From positions 73,608-137,607 of the forward strand of contig WBMW01004120.1 of NCBI GenBank assembly GCA_013396635.1: a stretch of DNA of 64,000 bases, in the 5' to 3' direction. The stretch's first letter is position 1; each line of letters begins with the position of its first letter. Below are positions 48,046 to 60,900 of this stretch, one piece after another. This DNA is from Penelope pileata (taxonomy: Eukaryota > Chordata > Aves > Galliformes > Cracidae). The position numbers and the translations under genes were made by a program. The notes under the pieces were generated by a model. That model did not search any database. It was not told the origin of the DNA and was given only the letters and a program-made list of their open reading frames with translations.

Positions 48046-51000
48046 TGGCTGCGCCGTGTCTTGGTGGGAGCGGGCGCGGGGATCCTGGGCAGGGGCTGCA
48101 GAGCCCTTCTGCTGGCACCCCCAGCCCGGCACCGCGCTGCTGCCCTGCGCTGTGCTTCTGCTCTTTCTAAAAATCGGCCACCTCTCCCAGCCAGGCGTGC
48201 AGTTGCAAAGAAACAACCTGGTGTGGTTTCACAGCTTCCAGCCAGCTCGCTGCAGTGGCACTGATGCTCGCTGTCGCTGCCCCGCGCCCACCCAGCCCTG
48301 AGCACCCCCAGGGATGGGGAGCCCCCAGCTCTGGGCCAGGGCCTCACCGCCCTCAGGGTGCAGAGGATTTCCTCCTCCCCCACCTGCAGGTGGGTGCATT
48401 TTGATGAGGACTCGCGCTCGGAGCACAGCCCAGGAAGGAAAGCAGAGCATAGCTGCAGCACCCAAAGGGCCGTGCCCGTGTTCCCGTTCCCTGCAGCACA
48501 ACGGGCGGCACAGAGCTTGGAAGCACCCTTGATGTTGACGTGAGTCTCTCAGACATCTTCATCTACCTGAGCCACGTTTACAGGCAATAAAGGAACCCCT
48601 GGGGCTGCTCTGGGGCTGCACTAACGGAGCTGTGCACGGTGCTTCCGCATCGGGGCAGACAGAAGGGTGCTAAGGAGGAAAGCAGCGGCGTGGTGGGAGC
48701 AGCAGGACGGGGGAGTGCTGCTCCAGGTGTGTACCAGCAGAAACCCTCCTGACCAGAACAGCAGCATTTTGGCTCCCACTTAAAAAAAAAAAAAAGGTTT
48801 AGCAAGTTAACATGGAGCTGTGATCAGCCACGGAGCTGTGAACTTGGGGAATGACATCACCTTCAGCACGCACGTGATGGATGGAGCAGGTGGAGAGCCA
48901 GACAACATCAAATTGCGGGGAGTGATGGCACAGGAAGAAGGGAAATGAGCATCTCCCGCTTATAATCACGGCTCGTGCACGTGCCCCTACCCACAGGCAG
49001 CTAAGGAATAGTACAGTGTTGGTTCTCTTTTACTCCTAATAGTCTCCTGGACTCAAAGATCTTTCATAGCACCGAACCCTACAGGTCAGCAGTCCCACAC
49101 AGCACAGGTAGCACCAGCCCTGCCTCCAGCAGCGTGGTGGTTCTGTACAGCCCTTCATTCCATCATCGACGAATAGAAAGGAAAACTGATGCTCCTTCTG
49201 AGCCCTGTTCAGCAGCCTCTGCCCCTCGGTCCCTCCGCACAGCCCCTGCCAGCCCCGCAGTGCCATTCTGCTCCGTGATGTCACCGCTCCCAGCAGCTCT
49301 CTCTGCTCTCTGGGGTTTGCTTCTGTCCTGTCCTGGAGCTGGGTCACCATCCCCCGTGCTGAGAGCAGACCCCTCACCCAGCAGCAATAAATGCCGCACG
49401 GAGCAGAGGGAAGCGACAAAGGGAATCAGAACAGCAGCTGGGGGCTAAATCTTCCCCCTCCCAAAAAAATAAATACAGCAGGAGGGCAGTTAGGGAAGCA
49501 AATCCAAAATAAAATCTGGGAGCAAGAGCCAGGCTTACGGAAGCTGCAAAGACATCAAATAACACTGGTGGCCCCTGCGGGCGTGGGGACAGCCCTGCCA
49601 CAGGCACTGGTGGTCCTGCAGCAACAGATGCAGGGCCTGCGACAGCTCCTCTTCCAGCAGGTCAGGAAACACAAGCATTATAACGAGGCGAAAAAAAATC
49701 CCATTAACTTCGTTGCCTCCTGATTTCCATTGCATCACCCCATGCAAGTCTTGAAGCGCATCGGCAGGACCCGGCAGAGGCTGCACCCAGCTCCCTGCAG
49801 CCCCTCGCAGCGCAGGAGCACGCAGCATTGCACCCATCCCTGGCAGAGCCCCCCCTCGCCCCCAGCCTTGCAGTGCTGTGTGGTTGCTGAGCACACGGAG
49901 CAGCGCTGGCAGCGTGACCCAGCACAGAGCCCGGGCAGTGCAGCTCCGTGGGCCATGCAGGGAGCACACGGGTGGGCTGGGGGCACGCTCAGCCCCGCAG
50001 CTCGCTGCTATGTTCAATGGAACCCCAGGTGATGGTGGCCCGTTGGTGCCCGTTTCCAGCAGGGCAGGAGGTTTCCTGGTTCTTATGGATTCAGAGATCC
50101 TTCTTCAAAACCATCTCCTTCTTCCTCCTTTAAGGTGTGTGCTGACGGGTGCTTTGACAGCGCGTCTATGAGCCGTGCTGCTGCGAGCTGGAAGAAATGA
50201 ATCCCAGCAGGTGTGTTTGTACAGCCAGGGACTGCCAGCAAGGCTGCAGAGCTGCACTGACGCTGCTGCACAGGGCAGCCCCCCCGGTCCCGGTGCTCAT
50301 TTGCACCACACTGGGCAAACCCACCTCGTGCCCCATCCGCATCGGCCTGGCTGCAAAATCTCCGCGGGGCTGATTTGCAAAAGCCCCTCCGCCTCTGCAC
50401 AGCCCCAAACCAAGAGCCCCCTCGGTCCCCTGCAGCACAACAAAGACTTGAAAGTAGAAGGAACTGTAATTTACATTCCAGAGGAAAAGGAAAAGCCTTT
50501 CTTGGTTTACCGAATTACCCGAGAGGCACACCAGTTCCCAGGCCAGGAGAAATTCTTCATGTTGCAATATGCCTTAATTATACCAAGAGAAGCAGTAACA
50601 GAATGAGAAATCAATTCCTCCTCCTAAATAAGATGGTTGCAAATTCCGAGTCAGTAACCGAACAGATGTAGAATTGAAATGGAAAAAGTAAATACCCCAG
50701 CAGGCGCTGAGAAAATTGTCTTATTATCTCAACGAGTTCATCCACTGGGAAGGGGATATGGGGAGACTGCTCCCAAACCTCCCGATAAGGAAACCACAGC
50801 AAATTGAATCCCTTGGATGGCAGTGTCACAGCACACTTCCAGCAGACCGCCACGGCCCCTTCCCTGCTCCCACAGCTGCACTGAGCCCCTCCTGCCCCAG
50901 AGCAGCCAAGCACACAAAGCTGCAGCCCCAGAGACATGGGTTGCCCCCTCCTCGCCCCCGAGCGCTGCCGTTTCCTTGGGATCTGTAGGAAATGCCCGCT

Positions 51001-52300
51001 CGGGATGTTCTGCCATGCCAAGGGCTTGTGACTGCCCTCTGCTCTGCACCCCGAGCACGGGGTCCCTCCGTGTTCTGGGGCTGGGAGGGTGGATGGGTCC
51101 TTCTCCAGCAGACACCGGTATCACCCCCAGGGGCACAGGGCTGGCCACAGGTTTCAAACAAGGCGGTGATGGCTTTAAACTTCACCTGTGCACACAGCGG
51201 GGCCTGATGCTCGCAGCTGCATCAGCTGTTCACAGCAAAAGCAAATTAATAGATCGCTTCAAAACAAGGAAGGTAGCTGAAGTCTGAGCAACAGTGAAGC
51301 ATTTCTATTTATTAGCAGCGCTCCCTCCCCAGCCACGTAACACCTCCACCCCAGCCCATCTTCAATCTGCCTCTTTTTCTATTCTGTTTACTTAGCTCCC
51401 CGTCCATCTCCACACCAGAGCACCAACTCCAGCTCCCTTTGCAATTTGCACCGAGATCAAACCCGACGCTGCTGTCTCACCGCGCCTTTATCTCCTGAAA
51501 GACAGGCACGCACGATTCCTTCCACTCATTACAGAGGCAGATTCCTGATTAACGGAGCTGGGCACCCCGTCCATCTGTGTGCGCAGCGACCACACACACG
51601 AGCACACATGTACACGCAGATGGCCATCCCAGATTAATGGGTTACACAAGGGTTTTATCCCAGGCTTACTGAGGATAATAAACCCCTCTAAAAAAATTGT
51701 ATCCAAATGATTAAAAAAACCCTTTTTTCTTTAAATACATAACGTTCTGTCTGAGCTGCGTGTGAGGTGTTGTTCAGGAAATTGCTGCACGTTGCTAACT
51801 CCGATTCCACCTCTGCCAGAGCCTCCTCCCATCCCTTCCTGGCTGGGAATGCCAAGCGCTTCCCAGCAGAGCGGCTGGCAGCTCCGCGCCGAGGTTCTGC
51901 ATCTCCAGGGTTCACCACTGATGCCCCACTCCCCTGAGCTCGGGAGAAGCTCACTGCAGGGTTTGTTTACCCAGCCTCGAGCTGCTGCCAGCCAGCTCCT
52001 GGTTTGGGTTCAGCTGCTCCTCTCTCCCAGCAGCACGACACCCACCAGAGCCACCTCCTCCTTCCTTTTCCTTGGCCAAACCCGCATGACGATAACAGGG
52101 GACAAACAGAGCAGTGGAAATGTGCAGCTCTGGGTTTTGTTCTGAATTCAGTTCCTTACAGCAACCCAGTTTGTTTCTGTCAGACACCAAAGAGTTTTCT
52201 TAGTAAAACTTGACAGTGCCTTTCAAACTCCATTCATGATGGCACCATTCTACCAACACATCTCAACAAGGCCACGTTCCCAAAACACCCCTGTGCTTTC
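48046..52300. other. 3' flanking region, proximal part
   Basis: No coding exon with splice borders was recognised on either strand. The beginning is GC-rich (48,050-48,330). A lower-GC, non-repetitive interval lies at about 50,435-50,720. Ordinary unique-looking DNA otherwise. Confidence 0.7.
48586..48591 (+). terminator. Possible distal poly(A) signal AATAAA
   Basis: A canonical AATAAA followed by the G/T-rich sequence CCCCTGGGGCTGCTCTGGGG. It could serve a longer PTPRS 3' UTR. No other support. Confidence 0.3.
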
Positions 52301-52303
52301 TGG

Positions 52304-52445
52304 ATCATAGAATCATGAAGGTTGGAAAGACCTCTCAGACCAAGAGCCAGCCACCAAGATCAAGACCAAGTCCAATCCTCACCTTGCCCACTGAACCGTG
52401 GCTCTAAGTGCCACATCTCCATGGTTCTTGAACACCACGCTTATT
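52304..52445 (-). mobile_element. CR1 LINE 3' fragment, reverse orientation
   Basis: It begins ATCATAGAATCATGAAGGTT then GGAAAGACCTCTCAGACCAA, the reverse complement of a canonical CR1 3' end, and continues with AGTCCAATCCTCACCTTGCC and CTGAACCGTGGCTCTAAGTG as in CR1 subfamilies. Confidence 0.85.
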
Positions 52446-52899
52446 TACAGGCATTTCCACTGTATTCCAGAAGTCACCAAGCTGTAACTCCAGGCAGGGG
52501 GACACTGGGGACACAGAGACACAAAGGAGCCACCTGGCCTCCAGAGGGACACGGTGACAGCACGTGACACAGGGCCCCTCTGCTTGGCTTGTGGATCCAT
52601 ACAGCCATGTGAAATACAGAGAACTGAAAGACATCTTCCATACTGCTACATTTAACAGACAGAAAAGGGGACACAGCAGGGATTTAGGCAGATTGTCACT
52701 TTCAGAAAAGTGGAGGAGGAAGAAACGGTGGAACATTGGTGTCATACACAGCCACTTTCATTTCACATGTTAAAAATCCACCAAAATGCTCCAGGGAAGA
52801 GCAGGACACATGGCAGCATCCTGGGGGAGAACATGGGAGGGACAAGGGGACAGCACCATAACTGAACAAGCTGAGGGGCTACTGCCCACCCATGGCTGC

Positions 52900-53025
52900 C
52901 AACCTGCCCCATCCCTCCTTCCATCCCTCCATCCATTCTTCCTTCCAGCCATCCTTCCCTCCCTCCCTCCCTCCTTCCAGCCATCCCTCCATCCATCCCT
53001 CTATCCCTCCATCCATCCATCTGCA
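52900..53025. repeat. CCAT/CCTC simple repeat
   Basis: An imperfect array of CCATCCCTCCTTCCAT-type tetramer blocks on the plus strand (GGAT/GGGA on the minus strand). The long Gly/Trp/Met-rich minus-strand translation is an artefact. Confidence 0.9.
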
Positions 53026-53920
53026 GGGAGAGGGATGTTCATGGTGCCGCCCTGCACTGCTAACGGCCACGCCAGGTGAACCAACTTTCTTGATTCTTCA
53101 GCTGAAAGACAAGCAAAAGGAAAATCTGCCGCAGCTGTCACACAAACAAAGCACCTGACCAAGGAGCAGAATCCCACAGCACTCCTATGTTTAGGGCTCT
53201 GATTCCCAGAAAAATTCCCTTCCACGATTAAAGAAAACTGTCCATGGACCTCCCATCCTCAGCTTTGGAGATGGCTGCATTCGGAAGGCGCAGCTCAGGC
53301 CCAGGTGCCCCTCACAGCACGCATGGAACTGCTCTGCTGCTCACCAGGAGGAGGGGTGGCTGCGTGCTGAGTAACAGGGCTCAGAGGTGACTGGGATGCT
53401 GCAAGCTCAGCCCACGGCCAAGCTGACATCAGAACCGACTGCAGAACCTCCCTAACCCTAACTCTACCCATGCTCAGCTCAGCGTGTACCCACGTGCCAC
53501 TGCCCACGGTGTGGCCCACGAGATGAGGCAAACTGTGAGAAATTCCTTCTGAAAAACTGCCTGGTGCCACAGACAGCTCCTTACCAAAGTTCCGCTCTCT
53601 GCGTTCCATGCAGGAAGCAGAGCCTCTGCCCTGCTCCTGCTCTTGCCCTTCTCAGGCAAAGTGACAGTGCAAGGTAGAGTCCAACAATATGATCTTTTTT
53701 TCAGTTACCAAGGACAGTTCGGTGTTACTCCTACGAAGCAGCAAGGTCTGGAGGCCGCATTCATCTCCCATGGACGTCTCTTCTCCAGGTCAGAGCTCTT
53801 TCTTCTCCCTCTGCTTCCAACAGGCTCTGCCCTCAGGCACCAACCTGCTCTCATTGCACTCCTGCACAAGGGAGGAGGAAGCTGGCTCCTGGCTGTGCCC
53901 GGCGAGCTGGGGCGAGAGCT

Positions 53921-54184
53921 GGGACCAGGTGAGAGCTGGGGACCAGGTGAGAGCTGGGGACCAGGTGAGGGCTGGGGACCAGGTGAGAGCTGGGGACCAG
54001 GTGAGGGCTGGGGACCAGGTGAGGGCTGGGGACCAGGTGAGAGCTGGGACCAGGTGAGAGCTGGGACCAGGTGAGAGCTGGGGACCAGGTGAGGGCTGGG
54101 GACCAGGTGAGAGCTGGGACCAGGTGAGAGCTGGGGACCAGGCAGGAGCTGGGACCAGGCGAGAGCTGGGACCAGGCGAGCTGC
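53921..54184. repeat. Minisatellite, 17-19-bp unit GACCAGGTGAGAGCTGGGG
   Basis: About fifteen units. Twelve contain an exact AGGTGAG and the last three read AGGCAGG or AGGCGAG. Unit length alternates between 17 and 19 because of GGG/GGGG variation. The G-rich strand is the plus strand. Confidence 0.92.
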
Positions 54185-54699
54185 TGGGCAGGGACTGTCT
54201 CAGAGCTTCGAAAGCAGCCTCAGGCGGCCCCTAACACAGAAACCGCCGCCACCTTGCTCCCCTCCGACGTGCCTCCTGCACAGCAGGGGCCATCCAGCTG
54301 CGTACCGTGCCGGGATGTTTTTGGTATCGATGTCACCACACCGAGCAGACACAGCCCAGCTGCCCCACGCCTCTTTGCAGGCGCACGCTGAGGGCTCGCT
54401 TCGTTTCCTCCCAGCAGAGCAGACAGAGTTGAAGCAGCAGTGGATCCTGTCGGCATCGCAGCTCGGTGTCACCCCGCTGGTGCCACCCACGAACATTCTC
54501 TGTGTGCACTGGGAAATGCTTTTGTCCTGGCCTCAGTGTCCATCCCCACCTCCCGCTGCCGCCCCGTCCCACCCCGCGTTCTCCGGGGCTGTGGTTCAGG
54601 ATCTCACCTCTCAGCTGCCCAACAGCTGTGCAGGACTCTGTTAGGCTGAAACCTAAAATTATTTCGGAATGAATTCCCATTCCACCAGGACGAGCAGAT

Positions 54700-55070
54700 T
54701 CAAAGTGCTGCGTCATTTTTTATCTAAATAATGTTTAAATTTTAAAAGGGGGGAAAAAACTAATTACATCTTTGTGTGGAAGATCATAAATCACATAATT
54801 ACAATGGGAACCTCTGCATCTTTCCAACAGGCTAAAAGCAGGCTACGCAGTTCTTATCTCATTACAGTTTAATTAAGAATTATGTTTGAGCATCTTCTTT
54901 TTAATTATCACAGAGCCCAGATGACTCCTAATCATTTTTTTTTAACATTTTCTTTACCCAAAATGACGGAGGGTGCAGTCCAAAACAGGCTCTAATGAAT
55001 TTACAGTTTGCTCTTCGGGGAACTTTAACAAAATTACTCCCCATAGAAGACGAACACTGATCTAGTGAAC
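54700..55070. promoter_or_regulatory. AT-rich non-repetitive island (candidate conserved element)
   Basis: An abrupt drop in GC with many homeodomain-type cores (CTAATTACATC, CATAATTACAATGG, TTTAATTAAGAATTATG, CTAATCATT). It is unique sequence with no open reading frame. The regulatory role is inferred from composition and motif density only. Confidence 0.3.
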
Positions 55071-55369
55071 TTCCAGAGAGAACATTTGGTGCCTTTCACT
55101 CAGCATCACACGGCTGCCAGGACCTGCGAGGGGGATGCTGAAGTGTCACTTGTCGGGGTGGCAATGAGCATTTCAAGGTAGGAGAGGAGAGGGCAGTGAG
55201 CTCAGTGCTGCACAGATCCCAGGTGGGACACGGGGACGTTCTCTGCTTTGCCCAGGGAGGAACCAGACCTTCCCCAGCAGCGCTGGGAGCCTTTGGCTGC
55301 TCCATCCCCATCTCCCCGCTGGCTGTAACCCGGGGTAATGAGTTGCAAAGAGCACACACACACATTTTT

Positions 55370-55665
55370 TAAACCCAGCACACAGCAAACACCTTTTAAT
55401 TCAATTGGTTGAATCGACACAGGGAGATTATTAGTTTTCAGTAAGATTTGATTCAATTAATTAGCTTGAAAATATCAGCACAGCCAGGCAAGCAAAGAGA
55501 AACAGAGATAAATCCCTGCCATAGCACTGCTTCATCTTTTAAAGGCAATTAACTCTTAGTTATTAGCTTTTAATTAGGGAATAATAATGACACCATTAAT
55601 ACAGTTTATTACACTTGTCAGCAGACAGCTGTTGCAAACAGATTTTATTATCAGATCTTGGCAGC
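55370..55665. promoter_or_regulatory. AT-rich non-repetitive island (candidate conserved element)
   Basis: Dense ATTA/TAAT cores (CAATTGGTTGAATCGAC, GATTCAATTAATTAGCTTG, GGCAATTAACTC, GCTTTTAATTAGGG, CACCATTAATAC) in a GC-rich surrounding. No reading frame and no repeat. It resembles vertebrate conserved enhancers (inference). Confidence 0.35.
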
Positions 55666-57744
55666 TTTTGTCTGCTCCATCCCTCTCTCACCGGGCAAGG
55701 CAGCGGTCCCCGCAGCCCCAGGGGAGTCCTCCGGGGCTGCAGAGCAGTGGGTGCCGGCTGCAGTGCCCACAGCTTTCATTATTAGCGGGGTTTTTAACCC
55801 TTCTGAACTGATTTCTCTCTCGGAGAGCTCCGGTGGCAGCAGGATGCAGCCTTGGTGCCTGTGATGTCTCTCCCGGCTGAGCCACGTGCCCGTGTCTCCT
55901 GGGGGAGCTGCACCACAGCTGCTCTCACACCTCGCTCCGAGCATCCGAGGCAGCAGCCAGCTCGCGAAACATTTAAGATGCCAAAAAATTCACTGCTTTG
56001 TTTTGTTTCCTTCTGAGCTTAGCCAGCTCTTTGGAAGCACCGTGTACATTTAGAACACAGTGGAGATTATTTGGAAGCAAATAATCGTTTTATATAAACC
56101 ACGCATTCCAAGTAAGTTTACCCATTCTTAATCTCATTCCACCCCGCAGCTGAGTGCGTGTCACTAGCAGAAGGCAGCTGCAAAGGCTGCAAGGAATACC
56201 ATGTAACACTCTTTTTTCCTGCCCCAAATTTACTCTGAAATTGAAAACTTCAAGTCCTTCCCTGAGAACTTCTACCGCATTAGCACCAGCAAACTGCCCC
56301 AAGTTTTCGTTGATGCTTTATTATTATTCCTTTGTCTTCCTCATCACTAAAACAAAACATCCAGAAGGCTCCTAATTATGCCTCTGCCATACACCCAGGA
56401 AAGCACAAGTTCCCATTATTTTCACCTTTTCTGCTGTGCTGTAGCTGTTGCCTCTCCCTGGCAGAGGCTGCAAACTGCTCCCAGGGCACGGCCCGTCCGT
56501 AGCTGTTTTACTGCTCCTGTTCCAGAGCGCCTCCAACTCCATCCCGTATGCAAGATGCTATCGTAACACAAAAATGCAACGCCATGCATTTCCCTGATTC
56601 ACTCTGGAGTTAATAAATCACAAAAACAATGTAGTGTAAAACATTGCGTTGCGTTCTACTACCCTGAGTTAAAAAAATTTTCCTCGCTTTGGACCGGAGG
56701 AAGCCCCAAGGGAAATTCCAGGTTGGCAGCAGGTTGGAGGCTCAGACAGGACAGCAGGCTGCCCAGCAGCCCCAGCTCGCTGGGGGCAGGCAGCCCCCCC
56801 TGCTCAGCACCGCGCAGCCGAGTCCCAGGGAAAGAAATTAACCCAGGGTAGGGAGAAAGCAGCTGGGAGAAGCTATTTGCGATTTTCTCCAGGAAAGCAG
56901 AGAGTTGTTAAATTGAAAGCAAGGCTGTTAAAAAGAAGGAACTTTCCCTACTGAGAACTGACATAAAAAAATAAGAAGAAACAGGATGGCAGAAGGGAAG
57001 GATGGTAACCATTACCATACAGAGACCGAGGCTCAGCGCCGAGCCAAGAGGCAGCGACAGGAGCAGGGGTGTCAGGGAACTGCAGCAGGAGCACAGCAGC
57101 CCTCAGACAGCCCCGTGCACTGCAGCCCTCTCCGTGCCTCCCAGGAGCTCATCCTGTGCTCGTTCCCCTGCTCTGACGGAGGCTTCAGGTGCCAGGTGTT
57201 GTGCTGTGGGCGTTCTGCGCGTTTCTGTCTGCACAAGGCGCAGAGCCACGCTACGTGTTCTCACTGGTGACTAAGCCTGAATATTTTAGGAGAAACTGCT
57301 TCAGAGAGCTTGGTGCAGCCATAAAACCTTCTCAGCTGAGGGTTTTTTTATGCTCAGCTGTATCCAGGCAGAAGCTGAGAGAGGAAAACAGCAGACAAAC
57401 TGAATGCCATCCAAGTTTGTCTCCTAAATACAGCCGGTGCCCACGATCGCACAAGACACTTCCATACGACTTTTCTAAGGTAGCAATAAGGAGCTCAAAG
57501 TCGAGGTTTATACAGTGTCTTCTCAGCTATAATTAGTGCTCTGGCAGCACTGCTGACGACCCGTGCCAATCTGAATTCACTTTGGTGCTGCTGTGCGGGA
57601 TCGCACACCCGTGCTGTGCTGGAGGGAAGAGCCTCAGCCCAAGGCCACAGGGGAGGACAGATCCCCGTTTCTCAGTGGATACCTCAGTGCCAACAAACCA
57701 GCCACAGTCTGAACGCATCCCTGTGAGGCAGGGTCAGGGCTTTG

Positions 57745-57960
57745 GGGCAGGAGTTCACAAAATACCAGAACCTGGGGGCTGGAAGGGGCCTCTGGATCTC
57801 CCCCAGCTCAGTCTCCGACCTCCCCAGGGCAGAGCAGAGGGGAGGAGCAGCCCCTCTCCCTGCAGCCCCGCTCTGCAGTGCTCCCCAGGGCACCATTGGT
57901 CCTCTTGGCCTCTCCTGTGACAGGGATTTTGCTGCACTCCTTGTAGGCCCAGCCTCACCT
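57745..57960 (-). mobile_element. Possible diverged CR1 fragment, reverse orientation
   Basis: CAAAATACCAGAACCTGGGG then GCTGGAAGGGGCCTCTGGAT resembles the reverse CR1 3' end (tail, then GGTTGGAAGGGACCTCTGGA). It is strongly diverged. Confidence 0.45.
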
Positions 57961-60900
57961 CCCCGCCTTCACCCAGAGGCCTCATGCAGCCGTCACAGCC
58001 CTGCAGGGCCGATGTGTGGAGGAGCAAAGGAGAGGAGGGCCAACCCTGAGCTCTCCTTGGGGCACACGAGGGACGGAGGCCGGGGCGCGGGGAGCGGCCT
58101 TTGCTCCTCAGAGCCGCCATGGCCGCCTGGAGCCCGGGGACTCAGCTCTGGTTTTACCGCTGCTCTTTAGCAGAGAGACAGCTCTGAAAGGCACAAATTT
58201 CCTACCCCACAATGGACCTGTCACAGTGACAATTATATTTAATAGCAGCGGTTCAGCCTTGCCTTTCAGGGGTGCTGATTATGGCAGTACATAGAAGCCC
58301 ATGAGGGGGGTGACAGGACGCTGACAGGCAGCATTCACGCTGCACTGGGGGCTGCCGGGGCCCGGTCACGCTGTGTTCTGCACAAAGGAAACCCAGAGGG
58401 ACATTCCTTCTTGTTGGGCTTTTGGCGAGGAGCAGAGAGGCACAGAGGCTAACAGCACTCCCCAGGCTGAGACCAGGGGCAGCAGAGAGAGCACAGGCTG
58501 CAATGGAAACCGGGTAAGAAACAAAGCCTGGTGCCAGAGGAAAGGTGGTGGTGTTTTTGTCCCCATCTTTCCAGTCAGTAACCTGCTGAGAGTGAAATAT
58601 TGCTGTGGTTCTGGCAGTGCTATAACTAGATATCGAGTTTGGACTTCATGCTCTGAGAGTAAATCTTCTATAGGCATAAAAAGGGCATCCAAAACCGAGG
58701 GAGGCACCTGCAGGTGCAAAGGAAACTGGGCACTGGGGCTCCTTCCCAGCTGTACCACACAACTGTTGGGAAAACACATAGCAATTATTTTTTTTTTAAG
58801 AAAAGGAGCTCAAATTTAGCTACTGCATGGGTCAGCGTAACACTGCTCATTGCACAGCACCGGGTCACCGAGCTCTGAGAACGGGGTCACAGGAGGGGCC
58901 CAGCAACGCTGGAGGCACTCAGGGCATGGGCATCTCAGCCCCAGGTAGAAAAAAGCGAAACGCCTCTCATAACTGAGGAAAGCTGCAGAGAAATTGATTT
59001 GGGCAAAACAGGCCGCGTTCTTGATTTTTCAGAATGTTACAGAAGTGAGGTTAACGGCTGCCTTTAATAAGCAGCCAATTTTCTGTACTCAGAAGTAGTC
59101 AAAAAATCTTGAGACGAATTATTTCTGTAAAACAGAGTCATCCCCGAGCAGTGGGACCTCACAGCAACAGTGGCACTCAGGCAGGTTTTTGGCTGCACGC
59201 TGACAAAAACCTCGCAGTGATCACCAATGCAGGGCACACGGCTACAGGATGGCAGCACTGATTCCGTGTCACAGCAGCATCCCAGATGAATCAGCTGCAC
59301 CACCTCCTCAGGAGATGCCCTCCAGTGGCTCCAAGCTATTGAGATAAACAGAAAAAACCTCGGCTCCAAGTGGAGACACGAGGAAATCGGACTGCCACTA
59401 CAGCCCTTTCCCTCCACCCCGTTGCTTCTCCTTGTAGAAAATTGTCCAGTGACCCTTCTGTACCCACAATCAAGTTAGATTTGATCTTTCTGGTCACGCA
59501 GATGCATCCCTGCTATTCTAAATGGCAGCAGCATCTTGGCTCGCATCATGGGTTACTGACCATTCATTCCTAATCAAAGAAAATTTGCTGTGTTTTCAAG
59601 AGATGGCTCCGTTAAATGAAGCAGATGAGCAGTGGATCTGTCCATTTATTTATTTTTAAACCATGATCTGGGGCACAGGGGAGGGTATCACTCCTCTTTC
59701 AGAGACAGTTTGGCTACGAGCTCATTTGCTGGAGGATATTAGCAGCTGGCATCTGAAATGGCAAGAGTGGAGTGTAGAGGTAAGCCAAAGTCAACTGTGC
59801 TGAAACACAGCCAAATTCTTATTTATACCACAGGAAAAGTGGCTAAGCTGTGGTCGCTCTGTAATTCCAAGCAGTGTTTACAGAGTGACCTTTACATTTC
59901 CCCTCTTGGAAACAAAACATTTAATTGTTTTGCTCCTCTAATGCAGAATAAATAACTCCTAGTAATTTTCTATTGGTGTGCACATAAACCAAGCAGTTAT
60001 CTTTTTCTGCTATCAAAGCTGCCAAATAATTCCAGCTCAACATCTCCAGCTCATTCCAGCCTTGGCACTCGGCCGAAGCTGGTTTGCTTCTTGTGTATGC
60101 CAGCACGGTTTTCAGTGGGAGGAGAACCCAGAGAGACGACCTGAACCCAGGGCTGGAATCGGGAACCCACCAGAACACATTGCGAGCGCTTCTGCTGGGG
60201 TCTAAGAAGCTCCTGCAACTTCTCCTGTGGAACAGGAGGCAACAGGTGCCACAAGAGCTGCAGGTCCTGCAGCTCTGCACGGGTCAGACCCAAGGGAAGC
60301 TGCTCCCGGGAGCCGCGGGGATGTCGGGGTGCAGGCACACATGGGAAGAGCTGCACGGAGCTGCTGGCACGGCTGCCTCGGGGCGAGAGGGACAGCTCCG
60401 GCCCTTGCCAGGTTCATGCAGTGTTCCTTCTTGCTCTGATCTGTCAAGGCATAATCACATGCCAGGAAAACCTTGTCTGCTGCAAACCTGCGCTCTTTCC
60501 AACTCTGCCTGTTTGTGGTTTGGTCTGAAAGGGAGCTTCTGACATCAGAGTTGTTGGAATTATTTTAAAAGCTCATTAGACCACCACAGCTGGATAACGT
60601 GTAGGGAAAAGAAGCCCAAACGAGACGAGTGACAAGGGCTTGGCTACTGCAGCTCTAGCACTAGGATCTCCTGCAGGAAGGTCTTCACCTCGTGCTCTGA
60701 AAAAATTCAAGCCAGAGAAAGGACACCAGCAGATGCTGACCTAGCACTGCCTGCCTTCCTGCCCAGCTGAAGGATGCCCACTGCCAGGGGAGCTCTGCTG
60801 CTTCGCTCACGTTGCTTTTAAACTAAAACAGCGTTCCCAGACTCAAAGCTCCTGGTTACCTTCAGCTGAAACTCCCCGAAGAAACCACTCCAACCAAAAT

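Noticed and set aside
52763..53225. Gly/Trp/Met/Asp-rich minus-strand frames
   Set aside because: Translations of the CCAT/CCTC simple repeat.
58366..58779. Minus-strand frame with protein-like stretch (LFMPIEDLLSEHEVQTRYLV)
   Set aside because: No family recognised, no splice borders, and the rest of the frame is low-complexity. Not supportable as a gene.
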